This document shows positions 1 through 8,026 of a stretch of DNA of 64,000 bases, in pieces. Made by a program: the position numbers and the translations under genes. Below the pieces are notes generated by a model. It saw nothing but the letters and a program-made list of their open reading frames with translations, did no database searches and was not told the DNA's origin. The first letter of the stretch is position 1, and every line of letters starts with the position of its first letter. Source of the stretch: Streptomyces sp. ICC1 (lineage in GTDB: Bacteria; Actinomycetota; Actinomycetes; Streptomycetales; Streptomycetaceae). The stretch is taken from assembly GCF_003287935.1 (NCBI RefSeq), contig NZ_CP030287.1, positions 5,783,022 through 5,847,021 on the forward strand, read 5' to 3'.

Positions 1-540
1 CCCGAGGGCTTCCGCGCCGAGATCATCGAGGGGTCCATCGAAGTGTCACCAACCGGTCGCTACTCCCACGGTGAGACCGTGAACGAACTGCGGGACACCC
101 TCGTGGTCTTCCTGGCAGCCGGCGGCTACGCCGCCCGTCAGGACATGAACGTCATCCACGGCCGCAAAGTCTGGATCCCGGACCTGTTCATCGCTCCGAA
201 GGGCACGCAAGAACACGTCACCGAGGACGGCATCGGCATCAAGGCCTCGGCCGTAGAGCTCGTCGTCGAGGTGGTCTCCCCCGGGCGCGACTGCATCTCC
301 CGCGACCGAGTCCGCAAGCGCCGGGCCTACGCCCACGCCGGGATCCCGGTCTACATCCTGATCGACGATTTCGACGACGGCGGCACCGTCACCGTGCTGA
401 CCTCGCCCGACCCCGAGAAGGCCGTCTACGAAGACGAGGTTCGGGCCGCGTACGGGACCTCCGTCACGATTCCGGCCGGACCCGCCAAGGGGTTCGCCAT
501 CGGCGAGGACATCACGGGGCCGGGCCGGGGCGGCGGGTAG
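1..540 (+). CDS. Uma2-family (DUF820) endonuclease-like protein, 5' end missing
   Basis: The frame is open from the first base, so the true start lies outside the window; the GTG at 43 is an internal valine because the upstream residues (PEGFRAEIIEGSIEVSPTGR) already match the usual Uma2 N-terminal region. The PD-(D/E)XK-like fold is suggested by the Asp in PDLFIAP (visible residue about 61), the Glu in VELVVEVVSPG, and the KRRAYAHAGIPVYILID helix-strand. Uma2 proteins are numerous in Streptomyces and cyanobacteria; a nuclease activity is predicted from the fold but the cellular role is generally unknown. The 3' end overlaps the convergent small gene by 29 bp. Confidence 0.85.
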   Translation, partial: PEGFRAEIIEGSIEVSPTGRYSHGETVNELRDTLVVFLAAGGYAARQDMNVIHGRKVWIPDLFIAPKGTQEHVTEDGIGIKASAVELVVEVVSPGRDCISRDRVRKRRAYAHAGIPVYILIDDFDDGGTVTVLTSPDPEKAVYEDEVRAAYGTSVTIPAGPAKGFAIGEDITGPGRGGG

Positions 541-910
541 CGACCTCGGGGCAGGCGCGGCAGGCCGCGGGGCCCGACTGGGCCCACCACGTACACGCCG
601 GGCGGAGGTGGCAGGACGGGACGGAGGTCCCGGCGGGTGCGGACGCCGCCAGGCGGGTGGCCAGGGTGCAGGTCTCGCCCGCGCGGTTCAGGCAGTGCGG
701 GACGCAGTGGGAGGCCAGGCGCAGCAGGCGGCGCGGTTCGGTGCCGGGCGGGAGTCCGGCCAGGGCCTCGGCCGCCGGGCGCGGGGCCGGGAGGTAGACC
801 GGGGGTCCGTCGAGGCCTTCGCGGACCGCCAGGACCACCGACTCCGCCGCGTACGCCGAGCCGCTCGGGCACCAGAGGGTCCGGGGGCCGGACCCGTCGC
901 CGCTAGCCAA
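512..910 (-). CDS. small cysteine-rich conserved hypothetical protein
   Basis: A 132-residue protein with eight Cys residues, seven of them in its C-terminal half (CVPHCLNRAGETC, then CHLRPAC and CRACPEV). The paired spacing suggests metal binding or disulfides, but I recognise no named family. The best start I see is a TTG at 910 that overlaps the end of the upstream dioxygenase gene by 8 bp, which would imply translational coupling; no strong ribosome site is visible, so a later start is possible. Its 3' end overlaps the Uma2 gene on the other strand. It could be a small zinc-ribbon-like partner of the dioxygenase, but that is inference. Confidence 0.6.
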   Translation of the reverse strand: MASGDGSGPRTLWCPSGSAYAAESVVLAVREGLDGPPVYLPAPRPAAEALAGLPPGTEPRRLLRLASHCVPHCLNRAGETCTLATRLAASAPAGTSVPSCHLRPACTWWAQSGPAACRACPEVATRRPGPAP

Positions 911-1670
911 ACTGCAGCGAGCGCTTCGACAGGCCCATCCAGAAGCCCGAGACCGGGGTGGACGCCGTCGAGAGCTCGGATTCGGCCGCGCCCAGGGTGA
1001 CGAACAGCGGGGCGAAGTGCTCCGTGCGCGGGTGGGCCAGGCGGCCCGCCGGGGACTTGGCCTCGAAGTCCAGGAGGGAGTCCACGTCGCCGGCGGCCAG
1101 CGCCTCGTGGCCCCACGCGTCGAACTCCGCGGACCAGCCGGGGACGCCCGGGCCGGTGTGCCGCAGGGCGGCGAGGTTGTGGGTGAAGAAGCCGCTGCCC
1201 ACGATCAGGACGCCTTCGTCGCGCAGCGGGGCGAGCTTGCGGCCGATCTCCATCAGGCGGCGCGGGTCCAGGGTCGGCATGGAGATCTGGAGCACCGGTA
1301 TGTCGGCCGCCGGGAACATCTCCACCAGCGGGACGTACGCGCCGTGGTCCAGGCCCCGGTCGGGGATGTCCTGGACCGGGGTGCCGGGGGCCTTCAGGAG
1401 CTTTCGTACCGCCGCGGCCAGCTCGGGGGCGCCCGGAGCCCCGTAGCGGACCTGGTAGTAGTGCTCGGGGAAGCCCCAGAAGTCGTAGACGAGCGGGACG
1501 GGCTCCGTGGCGCCGAGGGCGAGCGGGGCCTCCTCCCAGTGGGCGGAGACCATCAGGATCGCCCGGGGGCGGGGCAGGTCCGCGGACCAGGCGGCCAGCT
1601 CGCCGGGCCACACCGGGTCGTCGGCCAGCGGCGGGGCTCCGTGGCTCAGGTACAGCGCCGGCATCGTCAT
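903..1670 (-). CDS. class III extradiol dioxygenase, LigB / 4,5-DOPA dioxygenase (YgiD) family
   Basis: A 255-residue protein of the YgiD/DODA type, which opens catechol rings using a non-haem metal. Likely metal ligands are the His in LYLSHGAP near the N-terminus, VSAHWEE, GLDHGAYVPL and FFTHNL. The ATG at 1670 is preferred because GGAGCT lies six bases upstream; a second ATG two codons later is a weaker choice. The natural substrate is unknown: related enzymes act on DOPA or other catechols, and some only in vitro. The gene is separated from the upstream MFS gene by a region holding a near-perfect 32-bp palindrome, a likely operator. Confidence 0.85.
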   Translation of the reverse strand: MTMPALYLSHGAPPLADDPVWPGELAAWSADLPRPRAILMVSAHWEEAPLALGATEPVPLVYDFWGFPEHYYQVRYGAPGAPELAAAVRKLLKAPGTPVQDIPDRGLDHGAYVPLVEMFPAADIPVLQISMPTLDPRRLMEIGRKLAPLRDEGVLIVGSGFFTHNLAALRHTGPGVPGWSAEFDAWGHEALAAGDVDSLLDFEAKSPAGRLAHPRTEHFAPLFVTLGAAESELSTASTPVSGFWMGLSKRSLQFG

Positions 1671-1715
1671 CGGGAGCTCCAGAGGTGTTCGGGCGGTCCG
1701 CCGGGAAAAGACTAA

Positions 1716-1747
1716 CCCCGCGTCGTTCAAATTTGAACAACGCGGGG
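1716..1747. promoter_or_regulatory. 32-bp near-perfect palindrome, candidate operator
   Basis: Fifteen of sixteen base pairs match across the centre at 1731/1732; the core is GTTCAAATTTGAAC flanked by CCCCGCG and CGCGGGG arms. There is no loop and no T-run, so a repressor site (MarR/TetR style) fits better than a terminator. It lies 46 bp upstream of the dioxygenase start, inside its presumed promoter region. Confidence 0.5.
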
Positions 1748-1792
1748 CCATCAGTCATTCCCGCACCCGGGAGGACCCGGGATCCGGCCGGG

Positions 1793-3331
1793 TCAGTGGG
1801 CGATCACCGGAACCTTCAGGTCGGCCTCGCCGTCCGCGCCCTCGGCGACCGGGCCGCCCGCACCCGGCTTGCCCGTGGTGATGAGGGTCAGGGCGATGAG
1901 CGAGCTGGCGACCAGGATGCCGACGGCCCACCAGATCGCGGAGGCGTAGCCCTCCACCATGGCCTGGGCCTGGATCAGCTGCCCGGCCGGGCCGCCCGCC
2001 GCGGCCTCGGCCGCGTGGTCGGTCAGGTACGCGGTCGTCGCCGAGGCGGCGATCGTGTTCAGCAGGGCGGTGCCGATCGCGCCGCCCACCTGCTGCGAGG
2101 TGTTGACCATCGCGGAGGCGACACCGGCGTCGGCCGGGTTCACCCCGTACGTGGCCAGGGACATGGCGGGCATGAACGCGGTGCCCATGCCGAGGCCCAG
2201 CAGCAGCTGCGCCGGCAGGATCAGCGCCGGGTAGGAGGAGCCGACCTCGAGCTGCGTCAGCAGCAGCATGCCGCCGGCGGCGACCATGAAGCCGGGGCCC
2301 ATCAGCAGGCGCGGCGGAACCCGCGTCATCAGGCGGGCGCCGATCTGGGTGGAGCCGGCGATCATGCCCACGATCATCGGGAGGAAGGCGAAGCCGGTCT
2401 TGACGGGCGAGAAGCCCTTCACGACCTGCAGGTAGTACGTGAGGAAGAGGAACAGGCCGAACATCGAGATGACGGCGAGGCCCAGCGAGAGGTAGACACC
2501 GCCGCGGTTGCGCTCCAGCAGCACGCGCAGCGGCAGCAGCGGGTGGGTCGTACGGGACTCGACGAGGACGAACGAGGCGAGCAGCACCACGGAGGCGACG
2601 AACATGCCCACGGTCAGGCCGTCCGACCAGCCGGCCGACTCGGCGCGGGTGAAGCCGTAGACCAGGGCGACCAGGCCGGTCGTGGACAGGAGCACGCCGG
2701 GGATGTCGAGCGGCGCGCGGTTACGGCCGCCGGCCGGCTCGCGGATGATCATCCAGGCGCCGACCGCGGCGACGATCGCGAACGGGATGTTGACGAAGAA
2801 CGTCCAGCGCCAGTTGAGGTACTCGGTGAGGAAGCCGCCGAGGATCAGGCCCACGGCGCCACCGCCGCCGGCGATCGCACCGTAGATGCCGAAGGCCTTG
2901 GCGCGCTCCTTGGCGTCGGTGAACATGACGGCCAGCAGCGAGAGCGCGGCCGGCGCGAGCAGCGCGCCGAAGAGGCCCTGGAGGGCGCGGGCGCCCAGCA
3001 TCATGGCCTCGCCCTGGGCGGCGCCGCCGAGCGCGGAGGCCAGGGCGAAGCCGATGAGGCCGACGATGAAGGCGTTCTTGCGGCCCCACTTGTCGGCGAT
3101 GCGGCCGCCGAAGAGGAGCAGTCCGCCGAAGGCCAGCGCGTACGCGGTGATGACCCACTGGCGGTTGCCGTCCGAGATGCCGAGGTCGGTCTGGGCGGAC
3201 GGCAGGGCGATGTTCACGATGGTGGCGTCGAGGACGACCATCAGCTGCGCCAGGGCTATGAAGACCAGGGCCTTCCAGCGGCTGGGGTCGGCGGCGGCAG
3301 CCAGCGGCGGATTCGCGGCTGTTTTGGACAT
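1793..3331 (-). CDS. MFS drug:H+ antiporter, DHA2 (14-helix) family
   Basis: A 512-residue integral membrane exporter. The first helix carries the DHA2 motif LMVVLDATIVNIALPS, followed by the loop motif GGRIADKWGRKNAF (motif A) and the motif-C-like helix after GAIAGGGGAVGLILGGFLTEYLNWRW. Length and helix pattern fit 14-TMS QacA/EmrB-type pumps. The ATG at 3331 is used; a GTG four codons upstream has no better ribosome site. The gene is 92 bp downstream of a TetR gene on the same strand, so the pair is probably a self-regulated efflux unit. Substrate cannot be read from sequence. Confidence 0.85.
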   Translation of the reverse strand: MSKTAANPPLAAAADPSRWKALVFIALAQLMVVLDATIVNIALPSAQTDLGISDGNRQWVITAYALAFGGLLLFGGRIADKWGRKNAFIVGLIGFALASALGGAAQGEAMMLGARALQGLFGALLAPAALSLLAVMFTDAKERAKAFGIYGAIAGGGGAVGLILGGFLTEYLNWRWTFFVNIPFAIVAAVGAWMIIREPAGGRNRAPLDIPGVLLSTTGLVALVYGFTRAESAGWSDGLTVGMFVASVVLLASFVLVESRTTHPLLPLRVLLERNRGGVYLSLGLAVISMFGLFLFLTYYLQVVKGFSPVKTGFAFLPMIVGMIAGSTQIGARLMTRVPPRLLMGPGFMVAAGGMLLLTQLEVGSSYPALILPAQLLLGLGMGTAFMPAMSLATYGVNPADAGVASAMVNTSQQVGGAIGTALLNTIAASATTAYLTDHAAEAAAGGPAGQLIQAQAMVEGYASAIWWAVGILVASSLIALTLITTGKPGAGGPVAEGADGEADLKVPVIAH

Positions 3332-3423
3332 GGGGATACCCACTTCGCGGTGCGTGATGACTGAAATGAATCAGGAAAGGTATTTTGGGCGGTTTGCGAC
3401 GCTACCGGGTGCGCCCCGGGGCG

Positions 3424-4044
3424 TCACATGGTTTTCCGCCTCAGGTCCTCCAGCGTGGTCGGCGCGCCCGGCAGTTCGGAGCGTGCCGGAGCCCTCAAGC
3501 CGTCGAGGAACAGCTGCAGATGGCGGTGGACGAAGAGGTCGGTGTCGAAGCAGGCGGTGCCCGGGAGGGGGCGGCTCAGCTGGGACAGGGCGATCATCAG
3601 GTCGCCGACCCCGATGTCCGTGCGCAGCAGCCCGCAGGACTGGCCGGCGCCGAGCAGGGTGTCGACGGCCTCTTCCAAGGCCGTGCGGGCGGCGAGCAGT
3701 TCGGGGTGCTCACGGTCGAAGTCGCCGGAGAGCATGGGGCACAGGGCGCCGATCCGCTCGTCCGCCGCACCGTGCGTGAAGCGGCACAGGGCGGCGAAGG
3801 CGTCCGGCTCCTGGGACAGGGCGTCCTCGGCGAGCGCCGTCACCCGGTCCATCACGAAGAGCACGACGTGGTGGACGAGCGTGGGCCGGTCGGGGAAGTG
3901 CCGGTAGAGCGTGGCGTTGCCGACGCCGGCCCGGCGGGCGATCTCGTCGAGGGGTGCGGCGGAGCCGAACTCCACGAGCGCCTCGCGCGCCGCGGTCAGG
4001 ATGCGCTCCCGGTTGCGCACGGCGTCGGCCCGCGGGCGGGGCAC
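3424..4044 (-). CDS. TetR-family transcriptional regulator
   Basis: A 206-residue regulator with the helix-turn-helix at about residues 32-51 (LDEIARRAGVGNATLYRHF) and an all-alpha ligand domain behind it. It lies immediately upstream of, and in the same direction as, the MFS exporter and is the likely repressor of that pump. The start is uncertain: the frame stays open far upstream through a Pro/Ala-rich stretch, and GTG 4044 (VPRPRADAV) was chosen because it gives the usual N-terminal length. The extended Pro/Ala frame runs into a G-rich tract and then a radA fragment, so the original 5' region may have been lost in a rearrangement. Confidence 0.75.
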   Translation of the reverse strand: MPRPRADAVRNRERILTAAREALVEFGSAAPLDEIARRAGVGNATLYRHFPDRPTLVHHVVLFVMDRVTALAEDALSQEPDAFAALCRFTHGAADERIGALCPMLSGDFDREHPELLAARTALEEAVDTLLGAGQSCGLLRTDIGVGDLMIALSQLSRPLPGTACFDTDLFVHRHLQLFLDGLRAPARSELPGAPTTLEDLRRKTM

Positions 4045-4149
4045 CTTGGCCGGAGCCTTGGTCCGAGCCGGGGCCTGAGCCGGGGCCGGGGCCGGGGCGG
4101 CGGCCTCGGACCCGGAGGGGCGGGGCGGCGAGGGGGCGGGCGGGGGGGA

Positions 4150-4356
4150 GGGAAGGCCACGCTGCTGGTCGACGTCGCGGCGAAGGCGGCCAGCGACGGG
4201 CACCGCACGCTGTACGTCACGGGCGAGGGGTCGGCGAGCCAGGTGCGGCTGCGGGCCGACCGGATCAACGCGCTCAGCGACCACCTCTACCTCGCCGCCG
4301 AGACCGACCTCTCCGCCGTACTCGGGCACCTCGACGCGGTGAAGCCCTCGCTGCTG
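4150..4356 (+). pseudogene. internal fragment of DNA repair gene radA
   Basis: Sixty-nine codons match the core of RadA/Sms (ATPase that processes recombination intermediates): remains of the Walker A loop, DVAAKAASDGHRTLYVTG, ASQVRLRADRINAL, then LYLAAETDLSAVLGHLD. The Walker A serine is replaced (GKATLL for GKSTLL) and the usual TGEES is TGEGS. No start, zinc finger, KNRFG motif or Lon-like domain is present. The left edge is a very G-rich tract (about 4125-4154); the right edge is lost 20 bp before the next gene. It is a relic or the product of a faulty join, not a working gene. Confidence 0.75.
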
Positions 4357-4375
4357 CCCCGACGGGGGCGCTGCC

Positions 4376-5863
4376 GTGGACACCGCCGGGGACTCCGCCG
4401 GTGAAACGCTCCTGCGGGCTTTGCGCGGCTCCGGGTTCGACGCCGGCGTGGTCAGCGCCCGCCCCACCGACCTGCTGCGCCGGCGCCGCCGGACCCGGGC
4501 CGGCTGGACCGCCGCGGCCGCGCTGGTCCTGGCGGCCGGGGTGCTCGCGGCCGACGGGTCGGCGCCGCGCCCCGAGGCGACCCCGGCGGCCGGACCCGCC
4601 GCCGCGGGGGCGCTGGACCCGGCCCGGCTGGTCCGCGTCCCCGCCGAGGCGTGGGCCGACACCGCCCGCGTCGACTTCAGCGCCTGGCCCGCGCGCGGCG
4701 GGCGCACCGCCGACCGGGGCCTGCTCGCCCGCGCCCTGGCGGCCTGGGCCGCCCGGCCGCGCGAGGTGGCGGTGACGGCCGCGCCGGGCACGGCGACCGG
4801 TCCGCCGGGGCACGCGCCGCAGCTCCTGTACGCGGGGAACGTGGCCGGGCGGGCGGTGGTGGTGCTCCTCGACGGGGACCGGGTGGTCCGCTACGGCGAA
4901 TCCGCGGACGGGCCGCGCGGCCGGGAGCTCGCGTTCGCCCGTACCGACGAGGCCAACGTGACCACCGCCGCCGCTCTGGCGCTGAGCCGGTCCGCCGACG
5001 GCGGAGCCGGGGGCACGGTCCGCTACCTGCTCGCGCCCTGGATCGCGCAGGCGGCCACCCGCGACCTCCTGCGGGCCGGTGAGGAGGCCCGGCCGCTGGC
5101 CGTCGCCGCCGACGGGGTCACCGAGGAGGCCGCCGTACCGCGCACCGACGGGCCCGGCGCCCCCGACGGCCCCGACGGCGTCGAGGCCTCCGGCGCGGCG
5201 TGCGGGGCCTGGCCCGCGCTGGAGCTCACCTCCTCGCCCCGGATCGTCGAGGAGCACGCCTTCGTCCTCGCCGACCTGGGCGCGCTGACCCCCGTGCACC
5301 TGACGTACACGCCGCTGCCCGACGGCCCGGGGGCGGTGCCCGCGCGCCAGCCGCGCGAGGCCACCGGCCCCGCCGCGCGGGCGGCGTGGGCGCCGGTGGC
5401 CTGCCGGTTGCGGGAGCTGCGCGGCGGCGGGGTGCGGGCCGTCAACATCTGGGAGTTCGCCGGCACCGAACTCCCCGACGGCGCGGGCCGGGCGGTCTGG
5501 TCCTGCACCAGGGCCTCCGGCTGGGCCGGCCCGGGCGACGTCCTGGTCCAGCTGCGGCCGCCCGCCGGACCCCCGCAGGACGTGGCGCGCTCCCGCGGGA
5601 CCGCGGCGTGCGGACGCTTCGGGCAGCACCTGCTCGCGGGCACCCGGTGGCGTTCGCCGGCCGGCCGCTGGTACGTACTGGCGGCCGGCAGCCGCGAGGT
5701 CGCCGCGATCACCGCGGACGGGGCCGCCCGGGGCGAGGCGGCCGGCCGCGCCCTGGCCCTGCCCGTCGCCGGTCCGCAGGGCGGCGCGGTCGTCCTGACG
5801 GGCAGGCTGGCGAGCGGCGTCAAGATCACCGCCATCGACGGCGGTGCGGGCGGCCGGGACTGA
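4376..5863 (+). CDS. membrane-anchored conserved hypothetical protein
   Basis: A 495-residue protein starting at GTG. Residues 1-37 are cytoplasmic and Arg-rich at the end (RRRRRTR), one transmembrane segment follows (about 42-62), and the rest is predicted extracytoplasmic, with several Cys (ACGAW, VACRL, WSCTR, ACGRFG) that could form disulfides. I recognise no catalytic motif. The organisation resembles the anchored hypothetical proteins found beside sigma factor or repair genes in Streptomyces. It directly follows the radA relic in the same direction, so it may once have been a radA neighbour. Function unknown. Confidence 0.7.
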   Translation: MDTAGDSAGETLLRALRGSGFDAGVVSARPTDLLRRRRRTRAGWTAAAALVLAAGVLAADGSAPRPEATPAAGPAAAGALDPARLVRVPAEAWADTARVDFSAWPARGGRTADRGLLARALAAWAARPREVAVTAAPGTATGPPGHAPQLLYAGNVAGRAVVVLLDGDRVVRYGESADGPRGRELAFARTDEANVTTAAALALSRSADGGAGGTVRYLLAPWIAQAATRDLLRAGEEARPLAVAADGVTEEAAVPRTDGPGAPDGPDGVEASGAACGAWPALELTSSPRIVEEHAFVLADLGALTPVHLTYTPLPDGPGAVPARQPREATGPAARAAWAPVACRLRELRGGGVRAVNIWEFAGTELPDGAGRAVWSCTRASGWAGPGDVLVQLRPPAGPPQDVARSRGTAACGRFGQHLLAGTRWRSPAGRWYVLAAGSREVAAITADGAARGEAAGRALALPVAGPQGGAVVLTGRLASGVKITAIDGGAGGRD

Positions 5864-5865
5864 CC

Positions 5866-5953
5866 GGCGGTCACGAACGGCCGGCCCGGCGGTCACGAAC
5901 GGTCGGCCAGGCCGCCACGAACGGTCGGCCAGGCGGTCACGAACGGTCGGCCC
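5866..5953. repeat. four 22-bp tandem repeats
   Basis: Four contiguous 22-bp units (5866-5887, 5888-5909, 5910-5931, 5932-5953), each beginning GGCGGTCACGAACGG or a close variant (unit 3 GGCCGCCACGAACGG). They start 2 bp after the stop codon of the preceding gene. Twenty-two is not a multiple of three, so the array is unlikely to encode protein. No spacers, so not CRISPR. Confidence 0.9.
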
Positions 5954-6051
5954 GGCGGCCGCGCCGCGGCCCCGCCGCACCCGCCGGCCCCGGCCGCCCG
6001 CCGTGGACGGCGGTCGGGCGCCTCTTCGCCCCGCTGTACCATGGCCGCAGC

Positions 6052-6089
6052 GCGAGGGCCGTGACGGAGAGGTCACAGCCCTCGCTTTT
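6052..6089 (+). terminator. rho-independent-type hairpin with T-run
   Basis: GCGAGGGC-C-GTGAC pairs with GTCAC-A-GCCCTCGC across a six-base loop (one internal mismatch), followed by TTTT at 6086-6089. It ends transcription from 4376-5863, or could act as a leader hairpin for metG 120 bp downstream. Confidence 0.7.
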
Positions 6090-6205
6090 GCGTTGCACGC
6101 ACGCCCGTCCACCCCGAAGAAATGCGGCGCGTGGCGTTTGGGCGGTTCGATACGATGAACCGCACGTCACGTCGTACCGGCATATATGAAATGGAGCATC
6201 CGAGG

Positions 6206-7921
6206 ATGGCTCGACACCTGATCACCAGCGCGCTTCCCTACATCAACGGGATCAAGCACCTGGGCAACATGGTCGGGTCGATGCTTCCGGCGGATGTGTA
6301 CTCCCGGTACCTCCGCCAGCGCGGCCACGACGTCCTCTACATCTGCGCCACCGACGAGCACGGCACCCCCGCCGAGCTCGCCGCCAAGGCGGCCGGCATC
6401 TCGGTCTCCGAGTTCTGCGCGCAGGCCCACGACGCCCAGAAGGCGGTCTACGACGGCTTCGAGCTGTCCTTCGACTACTTCGGCCGCAGCTCGTCCGCGC
6501 AGAACGCCGAGATCACCCAGCACTTCGCGCGCCGCCTCCAGGAGAACGGCTTCATCGAGGAGCGCGCGATCCGGCAGGTCTACTCGCCGGTCGACGGCCG
6601 CTTCCTGCCGGACCGCTACGTCGAGGGCACCTGCCCGCACTGCGGCTACGACAAGGCCCGCGGCGACCAGTGCGAGAACTGCACCCGCGTCCTGGACCCC
6701 ACGGACCTGATCGAGCCCCGCTCGGCCATCTCCGGCTCCACCGAGCTCGAGGTCCGCGAGACCAAGCACCTCTTCCTCCTCCAGTCCGCGCTCCAGCACG
6801 AGGTCGAGGCCTGGGTCGCCGAGCACGAGGAGGAGTGGCCGCAGCTGGCGTCCTCCATCGCCCGCAAGTGGCTGACCGAGGGCCTGCACGACCGCGCCAT
6901 CACGCGCGACCTCGACTGGGGCGTCCCGGTCCCGGCCGACACGTGGCCCGAGCTGGCCGCCGACGGCAAGGTCTTCTACGTCTGGTTCGACGCCCCGATC
7001 GAGTACATCGCGGCCACCAAGGAGTGGTCGGACGCCGACCCGGCGAACCGCGACTACAAGTCCTGGTGGTACGAGGCCGAGGACGTCCGCTACACCCAGT
7101 TCATGGCCAAGGACAACGTCCCGTTCCACACGGTGATGTTCCCCGCCACCGAGCTCGGGATCCGCGAGCCGTGGAAGATGGTCGACTACGTCAAGGCCTT
7201 CAACTGGCTCACGTACTACGGCGGCAAGTTCTCCACCTCGCAGAAGCGCGGCGTCTTCACCGACCAGGCCCTGGAGATCCTGCCGGCCGACTACTGGCGC
7301 TACTTCCTCATCGCCAACGCGCCCGAGTCCGACGACTCGTCCTTCACGTGGGAGCACTTCACCTCCACGGTGAACAAGGACCTCGCCGACACCCTCGGCA
7401 ACTTCGTCAACCGCGTGCTCTCCTTCTCGCGCAAGCGCTTCGGCGACGACGTCCCGGCGGGCAACGCCGCCGGCGAGGCCGAGGCCAAGCTCGGCACGCA
7501 GATCGCCGAACTGCTGGCCGAGTACGAGGGCCACATGGACACCCTCCAGTACCGCAAGGCGGCCGCCGCGCTGCGCGCCCTGTGGTCGGCCGGCAACTCC
7601 TACCTGGAGGAGAAGGCCCCCTGGCTGGAGATCAAGACCGACCCCGAGGGCGCGGCGCTCACGCTGCGCACCGCGATGAACCTCATCCACCTCTACTCGG
7701 TGGTCTCCGAGCCGTTCATCCCGGCCTCGGCGCGCGCCATGCGCTCGGCGTTCACGCTCGCCGACGACACGGCGGCGTGGATCACCCCGGAGCAGGCCGC
7801 GTCCCTCGACGCGGTGCCGGCGGGCACGCCGTTCACGGTGCCGCCGGTGCTCTTCGCGAAGATCACCGAAGAGGACCTGGACTCGTACAAGGAGCGGTTC
7901 GGCGGCAACCCGGACGCCTGA
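6206..7921 (+). CDS. metG: methionyl-tRNA synthetase
   Basis: A 571-residue class I synthetase that charges tRNA-Met. The HIGH-type motif reads HLGN (residues 18-21); the zinc knuckle [17 protein letters not shown] is at about 143-159; the anticodon-binding helical domain follows [14 protein letters not shown]. The KMSKS-equivalent is KFSTSQ (about 341-346), lacking the second Lys of the canonical loop. Streptomyces commonly carry two MetRS types; this is the form beginning [11 protein letters not shown], so another copy may exist elsewhere. ATG 6206 was chosen over in-frame upstream codons because homologues start there and GGAG lies upstream. Confidence 0.92.
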   Translation: MARHLITSALPYINGIKHLGNMVGSMLPADVYSRYLRQRGHDVLYICATDEHGTPAELAAKAAGISVSEFCAQAHDAQKAVYDGFELSFDYFGRSSSAQNAEITQHFARRLQENGFIEERAIRQVYSPVDGRFLPDRYVEGTCPHCGYDKARGDQCENCTRVLDPTDLIEPRSAISGSTELEVRETKHLFLLQSALQHEVEAWVAEHEEEWPQLASSIARKWLTEGLHDRAITRDLDWGVPVPADTWPELAADGKVFYVWFDAPIEYIAATKEWSDADPANRDYKSWWYEAEDVRYTQFMAKDNVPFHTVMFPATELGIREPWKMVDYVKAFNWLTYYGGKFSTSQKRGVFTDQALEILPADYWRYFLIANAPESDDSSFTWEHFTSTVNKDLADTLGNFVNRVLSFSRKRFGDDVPAGNAAGEAEAKLGTQIAELLAEYEGHMDTLQYRKAAAALRALWSAGNSYLEEKAPWLEIKTDPEGAALTLRTAMNLIHLYSVVSEPFIPASARAMRSAFTLADDTAAWITPEQAASLDAVPAGTPFTVPPVLFAKITEEDLDSYKERFGGNPDA

Positions 7922-7943
7922 GCCCTCCCGACAGCGAACCGAA

Positions 7944-7977
7944 GCAGGGGCGCGACCCTCCGGGGCCGCGCCCCTGC
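7944..7977. terminator. bidirectional terminator hairpin
   Basis: A perfect 11-bp stem (GCAGGGGCGCG / CGCGCCCCTGC) with a 12-base loop lies between the convergent metG and YfcC-like genes. No long T-run follows, which is usual for this GC content. Confidence 0.75.
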
Positions 7978-8026
7978 GGCGTACCCGGGCGCCGCGGCGT
8001 ACCGGGGGCCCGCGCGCCCGGGTCGC

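Noticed and set aside
5866..5953. CRISPR array or iteron origin
   Set aside because: Units are contiguous with no spacers, and no cas, rep or par genes are nearby.
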